A DNA stretch of 64,000 nt, from positions 248,001 through 312,000 of the forward strand of contig OZ241979.1 in the NCBI GenBank assembly GCA_965204235.1, in the 5' to 3' direction. Position 1 is the stretch's first letter. Each line of letters starts with the position of its first letter. Origin of the DNA: JAJDTQ01 sp965204235. Lineage in GTDB: Bacteria; Desulfobacterota; Binatia; UBA9968; JAJDTQ01. The notes under the pieces were generated by a model. That model was not told the origin of the DNA and ran no database searches. It worked only from the letters and a program-made list of their open reading frames with translations. The position numbers were made by a program, and so were the translations under genes. Positions 15,396 through 27,189 of the stretch are shown here, in pieces.

Positions 15396-16762
15396 ATGGG
15401 CAGCCACAGGGGTTCGGTCAGCACGAACTCCTTCCGCACGATCCGTTCCAGGGCTTGGCGCAACTGGCCCATGCTGGCCTCTTCCAGCGTGACCACGAAG
15501 GGAAGGATCTCGTGAGGGCCGGCGTCGTTCTCCGGCGCTGCCCGGCAAAGGTCTTGCAGCTCTTCCCCGGTGTGCCGGAGTTGCCAGATCTCGGAGACGT
15601 TGATCCGTTCCTCGCCGAAGATCCGGCACAGCTCGCCGACGATGCCGCTCTCGTCCCGCACCACGAAGCGGACATAGAAACGGGCCTTCAGGTCGTCCTC
15701 CGCCCGGACGGAACGCACGCCGGAGACGATGCTTTCCACCGGCAGGAACGGCTCGGCCCCGGAGCGGGTCACGATCTCGTGGACATCGCCCAGGACGGCC
15801 ACGGCCGTGGCCCCTCCCCCGGCCCCCGGGCCCGCGAAGACGTAGTCCCAATCGCCCCCATCGGGGGAGCCCCCGTCACTGACCTCGCCCTTGAAGAAGA
15901 CCGCGTTGGTGACGCCGCGGACCTGCGCGAGGAAATGGCTCTCGGGCACCACCACCGGCGTCACCATGGCCTCCAGGACGCCGCCGACGCTCCGGACCAG
16001 GGCCACCGACTTGATGGTGCTGTGGCCCTTCCGCGCCGCGTAGAGGAAATCGATGGCGTGGATGCCCTCGATGCCCTTGCGGTGGACCGCGCCGACCTCC
16101 AGCCGCGCGCCGAAGGTGACGGACGACAACAGCAGCAGCTTGGCTTCGGCGTCCCGGCCGCTCACGTCCGCGGCGGGGTCGGCCTCGGCGTAACCCAGGG
16201 CCTGGGCCGAGGCCAGTGCGTCTTCGTAGGACCGGCCCCGCTGGGCCATCTCCGTCAGGATGTAGTTGCAGGTGCCGTTGACCAGGCCATAGACGGCCGC
16301 GGGCCGCTCGGCGCTGAGCCTCTGGGTCAGCGGGCCGATGACGGGGATGCCGCCGCCCACGCAGGCCTCGAAGCGAACGGCCTGGCCGCACTCCCGGGCC
16401 GCGGTCCAGATCTCCTCCCCGTGGGCCACCAGCAGCGCCTTGTTGGCGGTGACCACCGGCTTGCCGTGGCGCAGGGCTTCGACCACCCACTCCTTCTGGG
16501 CGCGCAGGTCTTCGGGACCGCCGGCCCCCAACACTTCCACCACGATGTCCGCGTCCGGGCAGCGGACCACCTCCGCGGGGTCCGCGGTGAAGATCTCCGG
16601 CGAGACCCGGCGCCTCGCCTTGCCCTCGGGCGTCCGCGTGAACACCTTGACCACCCGGGCCTCGATGCCGAAGCGCGCCAAATGGCCGTTGTCGATCAAT
16701 TCGTGGACGGCGCCGCCGACGGTGCCGGCGCCGAGTATGCCGATGCGGACCGGGGACGCCAT
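15383..16762 (-). CDS. hom: Homoserine dehydrogenase
   Basis: Reduces aspartate semialdehyde to homoserine with NAD(P)H, the branch point to threonine and methionine. The 459-aa product has the nucleotide motif GILGAGTVGGAV near residue 8, VTANKALLVAHG, VNGTCNYIL, the catalytic region ADVSGRDAEAKLLLLSS, and a C-terminal ACT domain (about residues 375-455, FYVRFVVRDESGIVGELCRI) that normally mediates threonine feedback. Length is slightly over the usual 430 aa. It lies 7 bp after alaC, which could supply amino groups, and overlaps the downstream Nudix-like gene. This alaC-hom pairing is common in related genomes. Confidence 0.96.
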   Translation of the reverse strand: MASPVRIGILGAGTVGGAVHELIDNGHLARFGIEARVVKVFTRTPEGKARRRVSPEIFTADPAEVVRCPDADIVVEVLGAGGPEDLRAQKEWVVEALRHGKPVVTANKALLVAHGEEIWTAARECGQAVRFEACVGGGIPVIGPLTQRLSAERPAAVYGLVNGTCNYILTEMAQRGRSYEDALASAQALGYAEADPAADVSGRDAEAKLLLLSSVTFGARLEVGAVHRKGIEGIHAIDFLYAARKGHSTIKSVALVRSVGGVLEAMVTPVVVPESHFLAQVRGVTNAVFFKGEVSDGGSPDGGDWDYVFAGPGAGGGATAVAVLGDVHEIVTRSGAEPFLPVESIVSGVRSVRAEDDLKARFYVRFVVRDESGIVGELCRIFGEERINVSEIWQLRHTGEELQDLCRAAPENDAGPHEILPFVVTLEEASMGQLRQALERIVRKEFVLTEPLWLPIWEE

Positions 16763-16769
16763 GGCGACG

Positions 16770-17957
16770 CTATTCCGGGAGCGCGCCCAGGGCCTTGCGG
16801 ATGGTCCGCACCGCCTGCCGGGTACGGTGCTCGTTCTCGATCAGGGCGAAGCGGACGTGCCGGTCGCCGTACTGGCCGAAGCCGATGCCGGGGGAGACCG
16901 CCACCTTGGCTTCCCTGAGCAGGAACTTGGAGAACTCCACCGAGCCCATGGAGCGGTAGGGCGCCGGGATCTCGGCCCAGACGAACATGGTGGCCCGGGG
17001 CTTGCGGATCATCCAGTGGACCCGGGAGAGACCCTCCACCAGCACGTCCCGCCGGCTGCGATAGGTCTCGCAGATGTCCTGCACCGGGTCGTCCGGGCCG
17101 TTCAGGGCATGGATGGCCGCGATCTGCACCGGCTGGAAGATGCCGTAGTCCAGATAGCTCTTCATGCGCGCCAAGGCGTGGATCATGGCGGCGTTGCCCA
17201 CCGCGAACCCCACCCGCCAACCCGGCATGCTGTAGCTCTTGGACATGGTGAAGAACTCCACGCCCACGTCCTTGGCCCCGGGCGCCTGGAGGAAGCTGGG
17301 AGGCCGGTAGCCGTCGAACGTCAAGTCCGCATAGGCCAGGTCATGGATCACCAGGATCTCGTGGGCCTTGGCGAAGCTCACGATGCGCTCGAAGAACTCC
17401 AGGTCCACCACCTCGGTGGTGGGGTTGTGGGGGAAGTTCAGGATCAGGAGCTTGGGCCGCGGCCAAGTCTGCTTGATGGCCTCCTCCAGGTGCGACAGGA
17501 ACCCCTCGCTGGAGACCAGCGGGATGCTCCGCAGGTCGCCCCCGGCGATGACCACCGAATACTGGTGGATGGGATAGGTGGGGCTCGGACACAGGACCAC
17601 GTCCCCCGCATCGATCATGGCCAGCACCAAGTGCGCCAGCCCCTCCTTGGAGCCGATGGTGACGATGGCCTCGTCGTCCGGGTCGATGGCCACCCCGTAC
17701 CGCCGCCGGTACCAGTCCGCGATGGCCACCCGCAGCTTGTAGATGCCCCGGGAGACCGAGTACCGATGGTTCTGGGGCTTCTGCACCGCCTCCAGCAGCT
17801 TGTCGACGACAGGCGCCGGCGTCGGCATGTCGGGGTTGCCCATGCCGAAATCGACGATGTCCTCTCCCCTTCTCCGGGCTTCCTGCTTGAGGTCGTTGAT
17901 GATGTTGAAGACGTAGGGAGGAAGTCTCTTGATCCGGTTGAACTCCACTGTGGACAC
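16770..17957 (-). CDS. alaC: Alanine-type aminotransferase AlaC (class I/II, PLP)
   Basis: PLP-dependent aminotransferase of fold type I, 395 aa, closely resembling E. coli AlaC (glutamate-pyruvate transaminase). Shared features include RIKRLPPYVFNI at the N-terminus, FGMGNPDMPTPAPVV, YSVSRGIYKLR, IVTIGSKEGLAHL, the PLP lysine in TMSKSYSMPGWRVGF and the C-terminal VSPGIGFGQYGDRHVRFAL. The frame opens at GTG 17957, but GTG 17948 has AGAGG eight bases upstream and may be the true start (three residues shorter). It is first of an alaC-hom-Nudix-like operon. Related enzymes can also act on LL-diaminopimelate or methionine precursors, so the in vivo substrate is inferred. Confidence 0.92.
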   Translation of the reverse strand: MSTVEFNRIKRLPPYVFNIINDLKQEARRRGEDIVDFGMGNPDMPTPAPVVDKLLEAVQKPQNHRYSVSRGIYKLRVAIADWYRRRYGVAIDPDDEAIVTIGSKEGLAHLVLAMIDAGDVVLCPSPTYPIHQYSVVIAGGDLRSIPLVSSEGFLSHLEEAIKQTWPRPKLLILNFPHNPTTEVVDLEFFERIVSFAKAHEILVIHDLAYADLTFDGYRPPSFLQAPGAKDVGVEFFTMSKSYSMPGWRVGFAVGNAAMIHALARMKSYLDYGIFQPVQIAAIHALNGPDDPVQDICETYRSRRDVLVEGLSRVHWMIRKPRATMFVWAEIPAPYRSMGSVEFSKFLLREAKVAVSPGIGFGQYGDRHVRFALIENEHRTRQAVRTIRKALGALPE

Positions 17958-18066
17958 CTCTCGTCCCTTCCGGCCCGGCGTGTCCGCGGAGGTCGTCGGT
18001 CCCGGGCTTGCGGGCCGAGACGTTCCCCCGTGGCCGTCAGCGACCGAACCCTGACCGAACGGGACG

Positions 18067-18309
18067 CTAGGGAAAGAAGACCAGCTTGACCAGCAACCCC
18101 AGAAGGACCGGCACCGAACTGAATACCGCCGTCTTCAGGACAGCCAGACCGTGCCTTATCACGGCCATGTCGTCCTTGAGCACGACGATGTCGTCCCTGG
18201 TGGCGAGCCTCTCGACCACCGGAATCGCGCCGGCCGCGGCCCTGGCCTTCTCCTCGGAAGTTCCGGCCTCGATCAGCGCATCATAGACTTCCGAAACGAT
18301 CATGCTCAT
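18067..18309 (-). CDS. Small protein with C-terminal membrane helix (80 aa)
   Basis: Translated from ATG 18309 (GAGAGGG four bases upstream) the product is 80 aa. A helical N-terminal region (VYDALIEAGTSEEKARAAAG) is followed by a charged, possibly coiled segment (VERLATRDDIVVLKDDMAVI) and a C-terminal membrane span at about 61-79 ending at the chain terminus. This tail-anchored, coiled-coil layout resembles small DUF1640-like proteins. The frame opens 40 codons earlier, but the ribosome site favours 18309. It lies between alaC and carB, oriented with both. No specific function can be assigned. Confidence 0.65.
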   Translation of the reverse strand: MSMIVSEVYDALIEAGTSEEKARAAAGAIPVVERLATRDDIVVLKDDMAVIRHGLAVLKTAVFSSVPVLLGLLVKLVFFP

Positions 18310-18567
18310 TACGCCCTCTCCAAAGCTCTTCCAGCCGAAGGCCGTATCCTGGAACATGGCACCAGAAAACGATGCGTTTGTCAAACTCGACCCGACGGGT
18401 CCGACTCCCGCAGAACCGGCGAGCCTCATGGACCCCCTTCATGGATACCCATCGGCCGCAGGAACGGAATCCATAGCCCCGACGCCGCGGAATGGTCCGG
18501 ATACGCGGCCTGCACCCGGGACGACTCGCTCAATCCGCCCATGCTCCCAATTCCACCCGGATGATGG

Positions 18568-21780
<3,213 letters not shown>

Positions 21781-21782
21781 GT

Positions 21783-22895
21783 TCAGGACCCGGCCATCAG
21801 GTCGCGGAAGCGGGCGAAGAGGTACGCGGCGTCGTGGGGGCCCGGGGAGGCCTCGGGATGGTACTGGACCGAGAAGACCGGGTGCTCCCGGTGCCGCAGC
21901 CCTTCCACGGTCCGGTCGTTGAGGTTCACGTGGGTCACCTCCGCGGCCCCCCGGAGGGAGTCCGCGTCCACCGCGAAGCCGTGGTTCTGGGTGGTGATCT
22001 CCACCTTTCCGGTGGTGAGGTCCATCACCGGCTGGTTGCCGCCGTGATGGCCGAACTTGAGCTTGAAGGTCCGTCCCCCCATGGCCAGGCCCAGTATCTG
22101 GTGCCCCAGGCAGATGCCGAAGATGGGCCGACGGCCCATGAGCCGCCGCACCGCGTCCACCGCGTAGGGCACGGCCGCGGGGTCTCCGGGACCGTTGGAC
22201 AGGAAGATGCCGTCGGGCGCGAGCGCGAGCGCGTCCTCCGCGGGCGTCCGGGCGGGCACCACGGTCACCGCGCAACCCGCCTCCACCAGACCTCGAAGTA
22301 TGTTGAACTTGATGCCGTAGTCGTAGGCCACCACGTGGAAACGCGGCTCCCGGGCGCGGCGGAAGCCGCTCCCCATGCGCCAGCCTCCCTGGTCCCAGCC
22401 GTAGGGCTCCCGGCAACTCACGTTCCGCACCAGGTCCCTGCCCACGAGCCCCGGCGCCCGCTGCGCTTTCTCCGCCAGCGCCGCGGCTTCGCCGCCCACC
22501 GTGGAGATGATCCCCTGCTGGGCGCCCTGCCGGCGGATATGGGTGACCAGGGACCGGGTATCGACCCCCTGGATGCCCACGATGCCGTGCTCCTGCATGT
22601 AGTCGTGCAACGCCCGGGTGGCGCGCCAGTTGCTGGGAGCGGAGCAGTATTCCTTGACGATGAACCCCTTGACGTACGGCCGGTGCGATTCGTCGTCCTC
22701 CGGGTTCACCCCCACGTTGCCGATCTCGGGATAGGTCATGGCCACGAGCTGACCCTCGTAGGAGGGGTCGGTGAGGATCTCCTGGTATCCCGTCATGCTG
22801 GTGTTGAACACCACCTCCCCCGCGGCCTCCCCCTGGCTGCCGAAGGAGCGGCCCGCGAACGAGGTCCCGTCCGCCAGTGTCAGCGTCGCTTTCAT
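21783..22895 (-). CDS. carA: Carbamoyl-phosphate synthase small (glutaminase) subunit
   Basis: Glutamine amidotransferase subunit that supplies ammonia to CarB. The 370-aa product begins MKATLTLADGTSFAGRSFG with the CarA-specific N-terminal domain (EVVFNTSMTGYQEILTDPSY, GIQGVDTRSLVTHIR). The class I glutaminase domain has the nucleophile in IFGICLGHQILGLA and the His/Glu pair in VQYHPEASPGP. Length matches E. coli CarA (382). It heads the carAB pair; upstream within 55 bp is a small membrane protein gene transcribed in the same direction. Confidence 0.97.
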   Translation of the reverse strand: MKATLTLADGTSFAGRSFGSQGEAAGEVVFNTSMTGYQEILTDPSYEGQLVAMTYPEIGNVGVNPEDDESHRPYVKGFIVKEYCSAPSNWRATRALHDYMQEHGIVGIQGVDTRSLVTHIRRQGAQQGIISTVGGEAAALAEKAQRAPGLVGRDLVRNVSCREPYGWDQGGWRMGSGFRRAREPRFHVVAYDYGIKFNILRGLVEAGCAVTVVPARTPAEDALALAPDGIFLSNGPGDPAAVPYAVDAVRRLMGRRPIFGICLGHQILGLAMGGRTFKLKFGHHGGNQPVMDLTTGKVEITTQNHGFAVDADSLRGAAEVTHVNLNDRTVEGLRHREHPVFSVQYHPEASPGPHDAAYLFARFRDLMAGS

Positions 22896-22949
22896 GGGGT
22901 CAATCGGTCTGGTTTCGGTTCACGACCAGCTTTGTCGAAATGTACAAGG

Positions 22950-23225
22950 TTACTGGCGCGGCGCGGTTTTCTCGATCACGGTCTCCATGCCCTTGACGAG
23001 GGCGCGCAAGGTCTCGCCCTGCTGCCGTAGCGCTTCCATTGCTTCGGCGTGGCGGGCGTCGGCGCGCTTCTCTCGCTGTTCCGCTTCCCGGCTCTGCGCT
23101 TCGGCCTGGCGAGTGCGGTCCTTGTTCATGGCGCGCATTACCAGGATACCGACCCCCACGACCCCGATCTGTCCGGTCCCTACCAGACCCCGCAACCACA
23201 AGCTGGCCATCTCGAACTCTGTCAT
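22950..23225 (-). CDS. Small membrane protein with C-terminal coiled coil (91 aa)
   Basis: The 91-aa product has one membrane helix near residues 12-31 (GTGQIGVVGVGILVMRAM) followed by a long charged helix (about 36-88) rich in Glu, Arg, Ala and Gln, almost certainly a coiled coil. An excellent AGGAGG lies seven bases before ATG 23225, strong support that it is expressed. It sits between lepB and carA, all on the minus strand. The topology (N-terminal anchor, soluble coiled coil) mirrors the small protein on the other side of carAB. No family function recognised. Confidence 0.7.
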   Translation of the reverse strand: MTEFEMASLWLRGLVGTGQIGVVGVGILVMRAMNKDRTRQAEAQSREAEQREKRADARHAEAMEALRQQGETLRALVKGMETVIEKTAPRQ

Positions 23226-23279
23226 GGTGGTTCCTCCTTCCCTTTACTTGCGATAACGTCGCCCATGGGAAGTCACAAA

Positions 23280-23322
23280 CGCGTCCTTCGACTTCGCTTC
23301 GCTACGCTCAGGACGAACGGGG
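23280..23322. repeat. Dispersed GC-rich intergenic repeat, copy 1
   Basis: A 43-bp element beginning CGCGTCCTTCGACTTCGC and ending CAGGACGAACGGGG, with self-complementary ends (CGTCCT/AGGACG). The same sequence recurs at 49588 (almost identical, including an upstream CCCATGGGAAG) and inverted at 36696 and 42423. It lies in the gap between lepB and the small membrane protein gene. It behaves like a REP-type intergenic palindrome and may fold as RNA. No coding role. Confidence 0.75.
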
Positions 23323-23362
23323 GGCGTGGTTCCGGGTTTCCTTCTATCGTATCGCCGGAAGG

Positions 23363-24025
23363 TCAATGGATCAGGCGGCCGATGCGCCACCAGCGCAGCC
23401 GGCCGTTCTCCGAGTCCCAGGACCAGTACTTGACGAAGGCGCGGCCGCGGACGTCCTCGATGGGCACGAATCCCCAGAAGCGGCTGTCGAAGCTCCGGTC
23501 CCGGTTGTCGCCCATGACGAACACGTGGCCGTCGGGCACCTTCACGGGACCGAGGTTGTCACGGACGTGGCCCGCCCCCAGGGTCGTTTCCCGGTCCTCG
23601 AAGTGGGCGTGGATTTCCTCCGCGGCCTCGCCGTTGACATAGACCGTCTTGTCCCGGATCACCACCTCGTCCCCGGGCACTCCCACCACCCGCTTGATGA
23701 AGTCCTTGCAGCGGTCCCGGGGATAGACGAACACCACCACGTCGCCGCGCTCCGGAATGTCCCACTCCATGAGGTGGGAGCCCCTGGCCACGTCCACGCA
23801 CCCGGCGAAGGGCAGCCAGTTCACGTCCGGGAGCCGCACGCCGTAGGACAGCTTGTTGACCAGGATGTGGTCGCCCACGGCCAGGGTGGGGATCATGGAC
23901 CCCGACGGGATCTTGAACGCCTGCACCACGAAGGCGCGCAGGAACAACGCCGCCAGCAGCGCGATGACGATGGCTTCGGTATATTCCCGAACGACGGATT
24001 TCCTGGTTCTCGGCAGTCTGGCCAC
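23363..24025 (-). CDS. lepB: Signal peptidase I
   Basis: Membrane serine protease that removes signal peptides from exported proteins. The 220-aa product has one N-terminal membrane helix (EAIVIALLAALFLRAFVVQ, about 17-35) and the catalytic Ser43 in FKIPSGSMIPTLAVGDHILV. The Lys of the Ser/Lys dyad is in CKDFIKRVVGVPGDEV, and box E is GHVFVMGDNRDRSFDSRFWG. The start is GTG 24025, with AAGGA about eight bases upstream; the frame is open further but lacks similarity. It is directly downstream of lepA, the classic lepA-lepB arrangement. Confidence 0.96.
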   Translation of the reverse strand: MARLPRTRKSVVREYTEAIVIALLAALFLRAFVVQAFKIPSGSMIPTLAVGDHILVNKLSYGVRLPDVNWLPFAGCVDVARGSHLMEWDIPERGDVVVFVYPRDRCKDFIKRVVGVPGDEVVIRDKTVYVNGEAAEEIHAHFEDRETTLGAGHVRDNLGPVKVPDGHVFVMGDNRDRSFDSRFWGFVPIEDVRGRAFVKYWSWDSENGRLRWWRIGRLIH

Positions 24026-24063
24026 GGAAGGGATCCTTGCAGGGAAACGTAACACTTCACGGG

Positions 24064-25863
24064 TCAACTTTGAACACGCAGGGCCGCCAGGAACGCCTCC
24101 TGGGGCACCTGCACCCGCCCCACGGACTTCATCCGCTTCTTGCCTTCCTTCTGCCGTTCCAGGAGCTTGCGCTTGCGAGTGATGTCGCCGCCGTAGCATT
24201 TGGCGGTGACGTTCTTGCGCAGCGCCTTCACCGACTCCCGGGCGATGACGCGGCTGCCGATGGCCGCCTGGATCACCACCTCGAAGAGTTGCCTGGGGAT
24301 GAGCTCCCGCATGCGCTGCGCCATGTCCCGGCCGCGCGCGTAGGCCTTGTCCCGGTGCACGATCAGCGACATGGCGTCCACCATGTCGCCGTTGATGCGG
24401 ACGTCCAGCCTGACCAGGTTGGACGTCCGCATGCCCGCCATCTCGTAGTCCATGGAGGCGTAGCCCCGGCTCAGGGACTTCAACCGGTCGTAGAAGTCGA
24501 AGACGACCTCGTTGAGCGGCAGCTCGTAGGTGACCATTGCCCGGTTGAGGCCCGAGTAGCGCAGCTCCTGCTGGATGCCGCGCTTTTCCTCGCACAGCTT
24601 CAGGACGCTCCCGAGATAGTCCCGGGGCAGGTGGATGGTGGCCAGGATGAAGGGTTCCTCGATTCGCTCGATCTCGGCCTCGTTTGGGAACGCCACCGGG
24701 TTGTCGATGGCCAGCGCCTCCCCCTTCCGCGTGGTGACCCGATAGACCACGGTGGGGGCGGTGGTGATGAGCTCCAGGTCGAACTCCCGCTCCACCCGCT
24801 CGCGCACGATGTCCAGGTGCAGCAGTCCGAGGAACCCGCAGCGGAACCCGAAACCCAGGGCCTGGGAGGTCTCGGCTTCGAAGGTGAACGACGAATCGTT
24901 CAGGCTCAGCTTCTCCAGCGCCGTCCGCAACGCCTGGTACTGCCCCGAGTCCGTGGGGTAGAGTCCGCTGAACACCATGGGCTTGAGGGGCCGGAAACCC
25001 GCCAGCGGCTCCCTCGCGGGCCGCTCGTGGCCGGTGACCGTGTCGCCGATGCGGGCCTCGCGGATGTTCTTGATGGAGGCCATGAGGAACCCCACCTCGC
25101 CCGGGCCCAGGCTCTTCACCTCCACCGGACCCGGAGCGAAGACGCCGAGTCGGCTGACCTCGAACACGCCGCCGGTGGACAGCAGGCGGATGGACTCCCC
25201 CCGGCTCACGCTGCCCTCGAAGACCCGGAGCAGGATGACGGCGCCGTGGTACGGGTCGAACCAGCTATCGAAGACGAGACCGCGCAAGGGCGCCTGCCAC
25301 TCGCCCCGGGGCGGCGGGAAGTTGGCCACGATGCCTTCCAGCACCGCGTCCGTTCCCACCCCGTTCTTGGCGCTGGCCAGGATCGCCTGGGAGCCGTCGA
25401 GGCCGATGACGTCCTCGATCTCCCGCTTGACCCGCTCGGGGTCCGCGCTCGGCAGGTCGATCTTGTTGATGACCGGAAGCACCTGGAGGTCGTGGTCCAG
25501 GGCGAGATAGACGTTGGCCACGGTCTGGGCCTCGACCCCCTGGGCCGCGTCCACCACCAGTACGGCCCCTTCGCACGCAGCCAGGCTGCGGGACACTTCG
25601 TAAGTGAAATCCACGTGTCCCGGCGTATCGATGAGGTTGAGGATGAAGTCTTCCCCGGTCTTGGACGCGTATTGCAGCCGTACCGGACTGGCCTTGATGG
25701 TGATGCCGCGTTCCCGCTCCAGGTCCATCTTGTCCAGGAACTGGTCGGTCTTCTCCCTCTCGCTGAGGGCGCCGGTGTACTCCAGCAGTCGATCGGCCAG
25801 CGTGGATTTGCCGTGGTCGATGTGGGCGATGATGCAGAAGTTCCTGATGCGGCTACCGTCCAC
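24064..25863 (-). CDS. lepA: Elongation factor 4 (LepA)
   Basis: Ribosome-associated GTPase LepA/EF4. The 599-aa length is canonical. Seen: P-loop AHIDHGKSTLADRLLE, switch region RERGITIKA, DTPGHVDF, NKIDLPSA (G4), EF-G-like domains, and the LepA-specific C-terminal domain ending near GKKRMKSVGRVQVPQEAF. The start is GTG 25863, overlapping the end of ugd by 11 bases. It precedes lepB by about 38 bp. Proposed roles include back-translocation and initiation or assembly of 30S subunits. Confidence 0.98.
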   Translation of the reverse strand: MDGSRIRNFCIIAHIDHGKSTLADRLLEYTGALSEREKTDQFLDKMDLERERGITIKASPVRLQYASKTGEDFILNLIDTPGHVDFTYEVSRSLAACEGAVLVVDAAQGVEAQTVANVYLALDHDLQVLPVINKIDLPSADPERVKREIEDVIGLDGSQAILASAKNGVGTDAVLEGIVANFPPPRGEWQAPLRGLVFDSWFDPYHGAVILLRVFEGSVSRGESIRLLSTGGVFEVSRLGVFAPGPVEVKSLGPGEVGFLMASIKNIREARIGDTVTGHERPAREPLAGFRPLKPMVFSGLYPTDSGQYQALRTALEKLSLNDSSFTFEAETSQALGFGFRCGFLGLLHLDIVRERVEREFDLELITTAPTVVYRVTTRKGEALAIDNPVAFPNEAEIERIEEPFILATIHLPRDYLGSVLKLCEEKRGIQQELRYSGLNRAMVTYELPLNEVVFDFYDRLKSLSRGYASMDYEMAGMRTSNLVRLDVRINGDMVDAMSLIVHRDKAYARGRDMAQRMRELIPRQLFEVVIQAAIGSRVIARESVKALRKNVTAKCYGGDITRKRKLLERQKEGKKRMKSVGRVQVPQEAFLAALRVQS

Positions 25864-27160
25864 GACCCCGCCCGATGCAATAATAGGTGAAACCGTGCCG
25901 CTGCATCACCGCCGGGTCATAGAGGTTGCGGCCGTCGAAGACCACCGGTCGATGCAGCAACTCCTTCAGGCGCGCCAGGTCCGGGCTGCGGAACTCGTTC
26001 CATTCCGTCAGCACGAGCACGCCGTCGGCGCCGTCGGCCGCTTCGTAGTTGCTGCGGCCGTACTCGATGCGTTCGCCGTAGCGCTTGCGCGCTTCGGCCA
26101 TGCCCCTGGGGTCGAAGGCCCGCACACGCGCCCCCGCCTGCAGCAGGCCGTCGATGACCCGGAGCGCCGGCGACTCCCGCACGTCGCCGGTCCGGGCCTT
26201 GAAGGCGAGGCCCCACACCGCCAGCGCGAGCCCGGTCAACCGGCCCCGGAAATGCGTCCGGACCTTCTCCAGCAACAGGTCCTTCTGGGCCTCGTTGACC
26301 CGGTCCACGGCCCGGAGCAGCGGCATCTCCAGTTCCTGGCCGCCCATGGCGATCATGGCCCGGACGTCCTTGGGCAGGCAGGAGCCGCCGTAGCCGATGC
26401 CGGGAAAGATGTACTGCGGGCCGATGCGCCGGTCCATGGCGATGATGCGCCGGACCTGCTCCACGTCCACCCCCTCCTTCTCGCACAGGCGTGCGGTCTC
26501 GTTCATGAAGGAGATCTTCGCGGCCAGCATCGCGTTGGCGGCGTACTTGCCCAACTCGGCGCTCCGGGAATCGGTCACGACGATGCGGCTCCCCTGCCGC
26601 ATGAAAGGCTCGTACAGGCCCTTGAGGCGCTCCAGGGAACCCGCGTCCTCGCCCCCCAGCACCACCCGGTCGGGCTTCATGAAGTCCTCCACCGCGTTCC
26701 CCTGCTTCAGGAACTCCGGGTTCGACACCACCGCCACCGCATGGCCGGTGCGAGCTTCGATGACCTCCCTCACCCGGTCCGCGGCGCCCACGGGAACCGT
26801 GCTCTTGACCACCACGGTCCGGGGGCCGTCCATGGCCCGGGCGATGTTCTCGGCCGCGGCGAGCACCTGGCTCAGGTCGGCCTCGCCCGAAGCCGTCCGG
26901 GGCGTGCCCACGGCGATGAACACGGTCTCCGCCCGTTGCACCGCCTCGGCCAGGTGGGTGGAGAACGACAGCCTCCTTTCCCGCGCGTTGCGCCGGATCA
27001 GTTCCTCGAGTCCGTGCTCGTGGAACGGCGCCCGGCCCTGCCGGAGCTGCTCGATCTTCTCCCCGTCGATGTCCACGCACGCCACGTGGTTGCCCATCTC
27101 GGCGAAGCAACTCCCCGTCACCAGCCCCACGTAACCCGCGCCGACCATTGCGATGTTCAT
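25853..27160 (-). CDS. ugd: UDP-glucose 6-dehydrogenase
   Basis: Oxidises UDP-glucose to UDP-glucuronate with two NAD, feeding envelope polysaccharide synthesis. The 435-aa product starts MNIAMVGAGYVGLVTGSCFA, the Rossmann NAD motif. FIAVGTP, the catalytic Cys in GIGYGGSCLPKDVRAM and the C-terminal UDP-binding domain (LAVWGLAFKARTGDVRESPA) are present. UDP-mannose dehydrogenases look similar, but GGSCLPKD and overall length favour UDP-glucose dehydrogenase. It overlaps lepA by 11 bp and follows the PfkB kinase gene by about 30 bp. Confidence 0.93.
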   Translation of the reverse strand: MNIAMVGAGYVGLVTGSCFAEMGNHVACVDIDGEKIEQLRQGRAPFHEHGLEELIRRNARERRLSFSTHLAEAVQRAETVFIAVGTPRTASGEADLSQVLAAAENIARAMDGPRTVVVKSTVPVGAADRVREVIEARTGHAVAVVSNPEFLKQGNAVEDFMKPDRVVLGGEDAGSLERLKGLYEPFMRQGSRIVVTDSRSAELGKYAANAMLAAKISFMNETARLCEKEGVDVEQVRRIIAMDRRIGPQYIFPGIGYGGSCLPKDVRAMIAMGGQELEMPLLRAVDRVNEAQKDLLLEKVRTHFRGRLTGLALAVWGLAFKARTGDVRESPALRVIDGLLQAGARVRAFDPRGMAEARKRYGERIEYGRSNYEAADGADGVLVLTEWNEFRSPDLARLKELLHRPVVFDGRNLYDPAVMQRHGFTYYCIGRGRGR

Positions 27161-27189
27161 GCGATGCCTGCCGCCTCGACGGACCGGGT

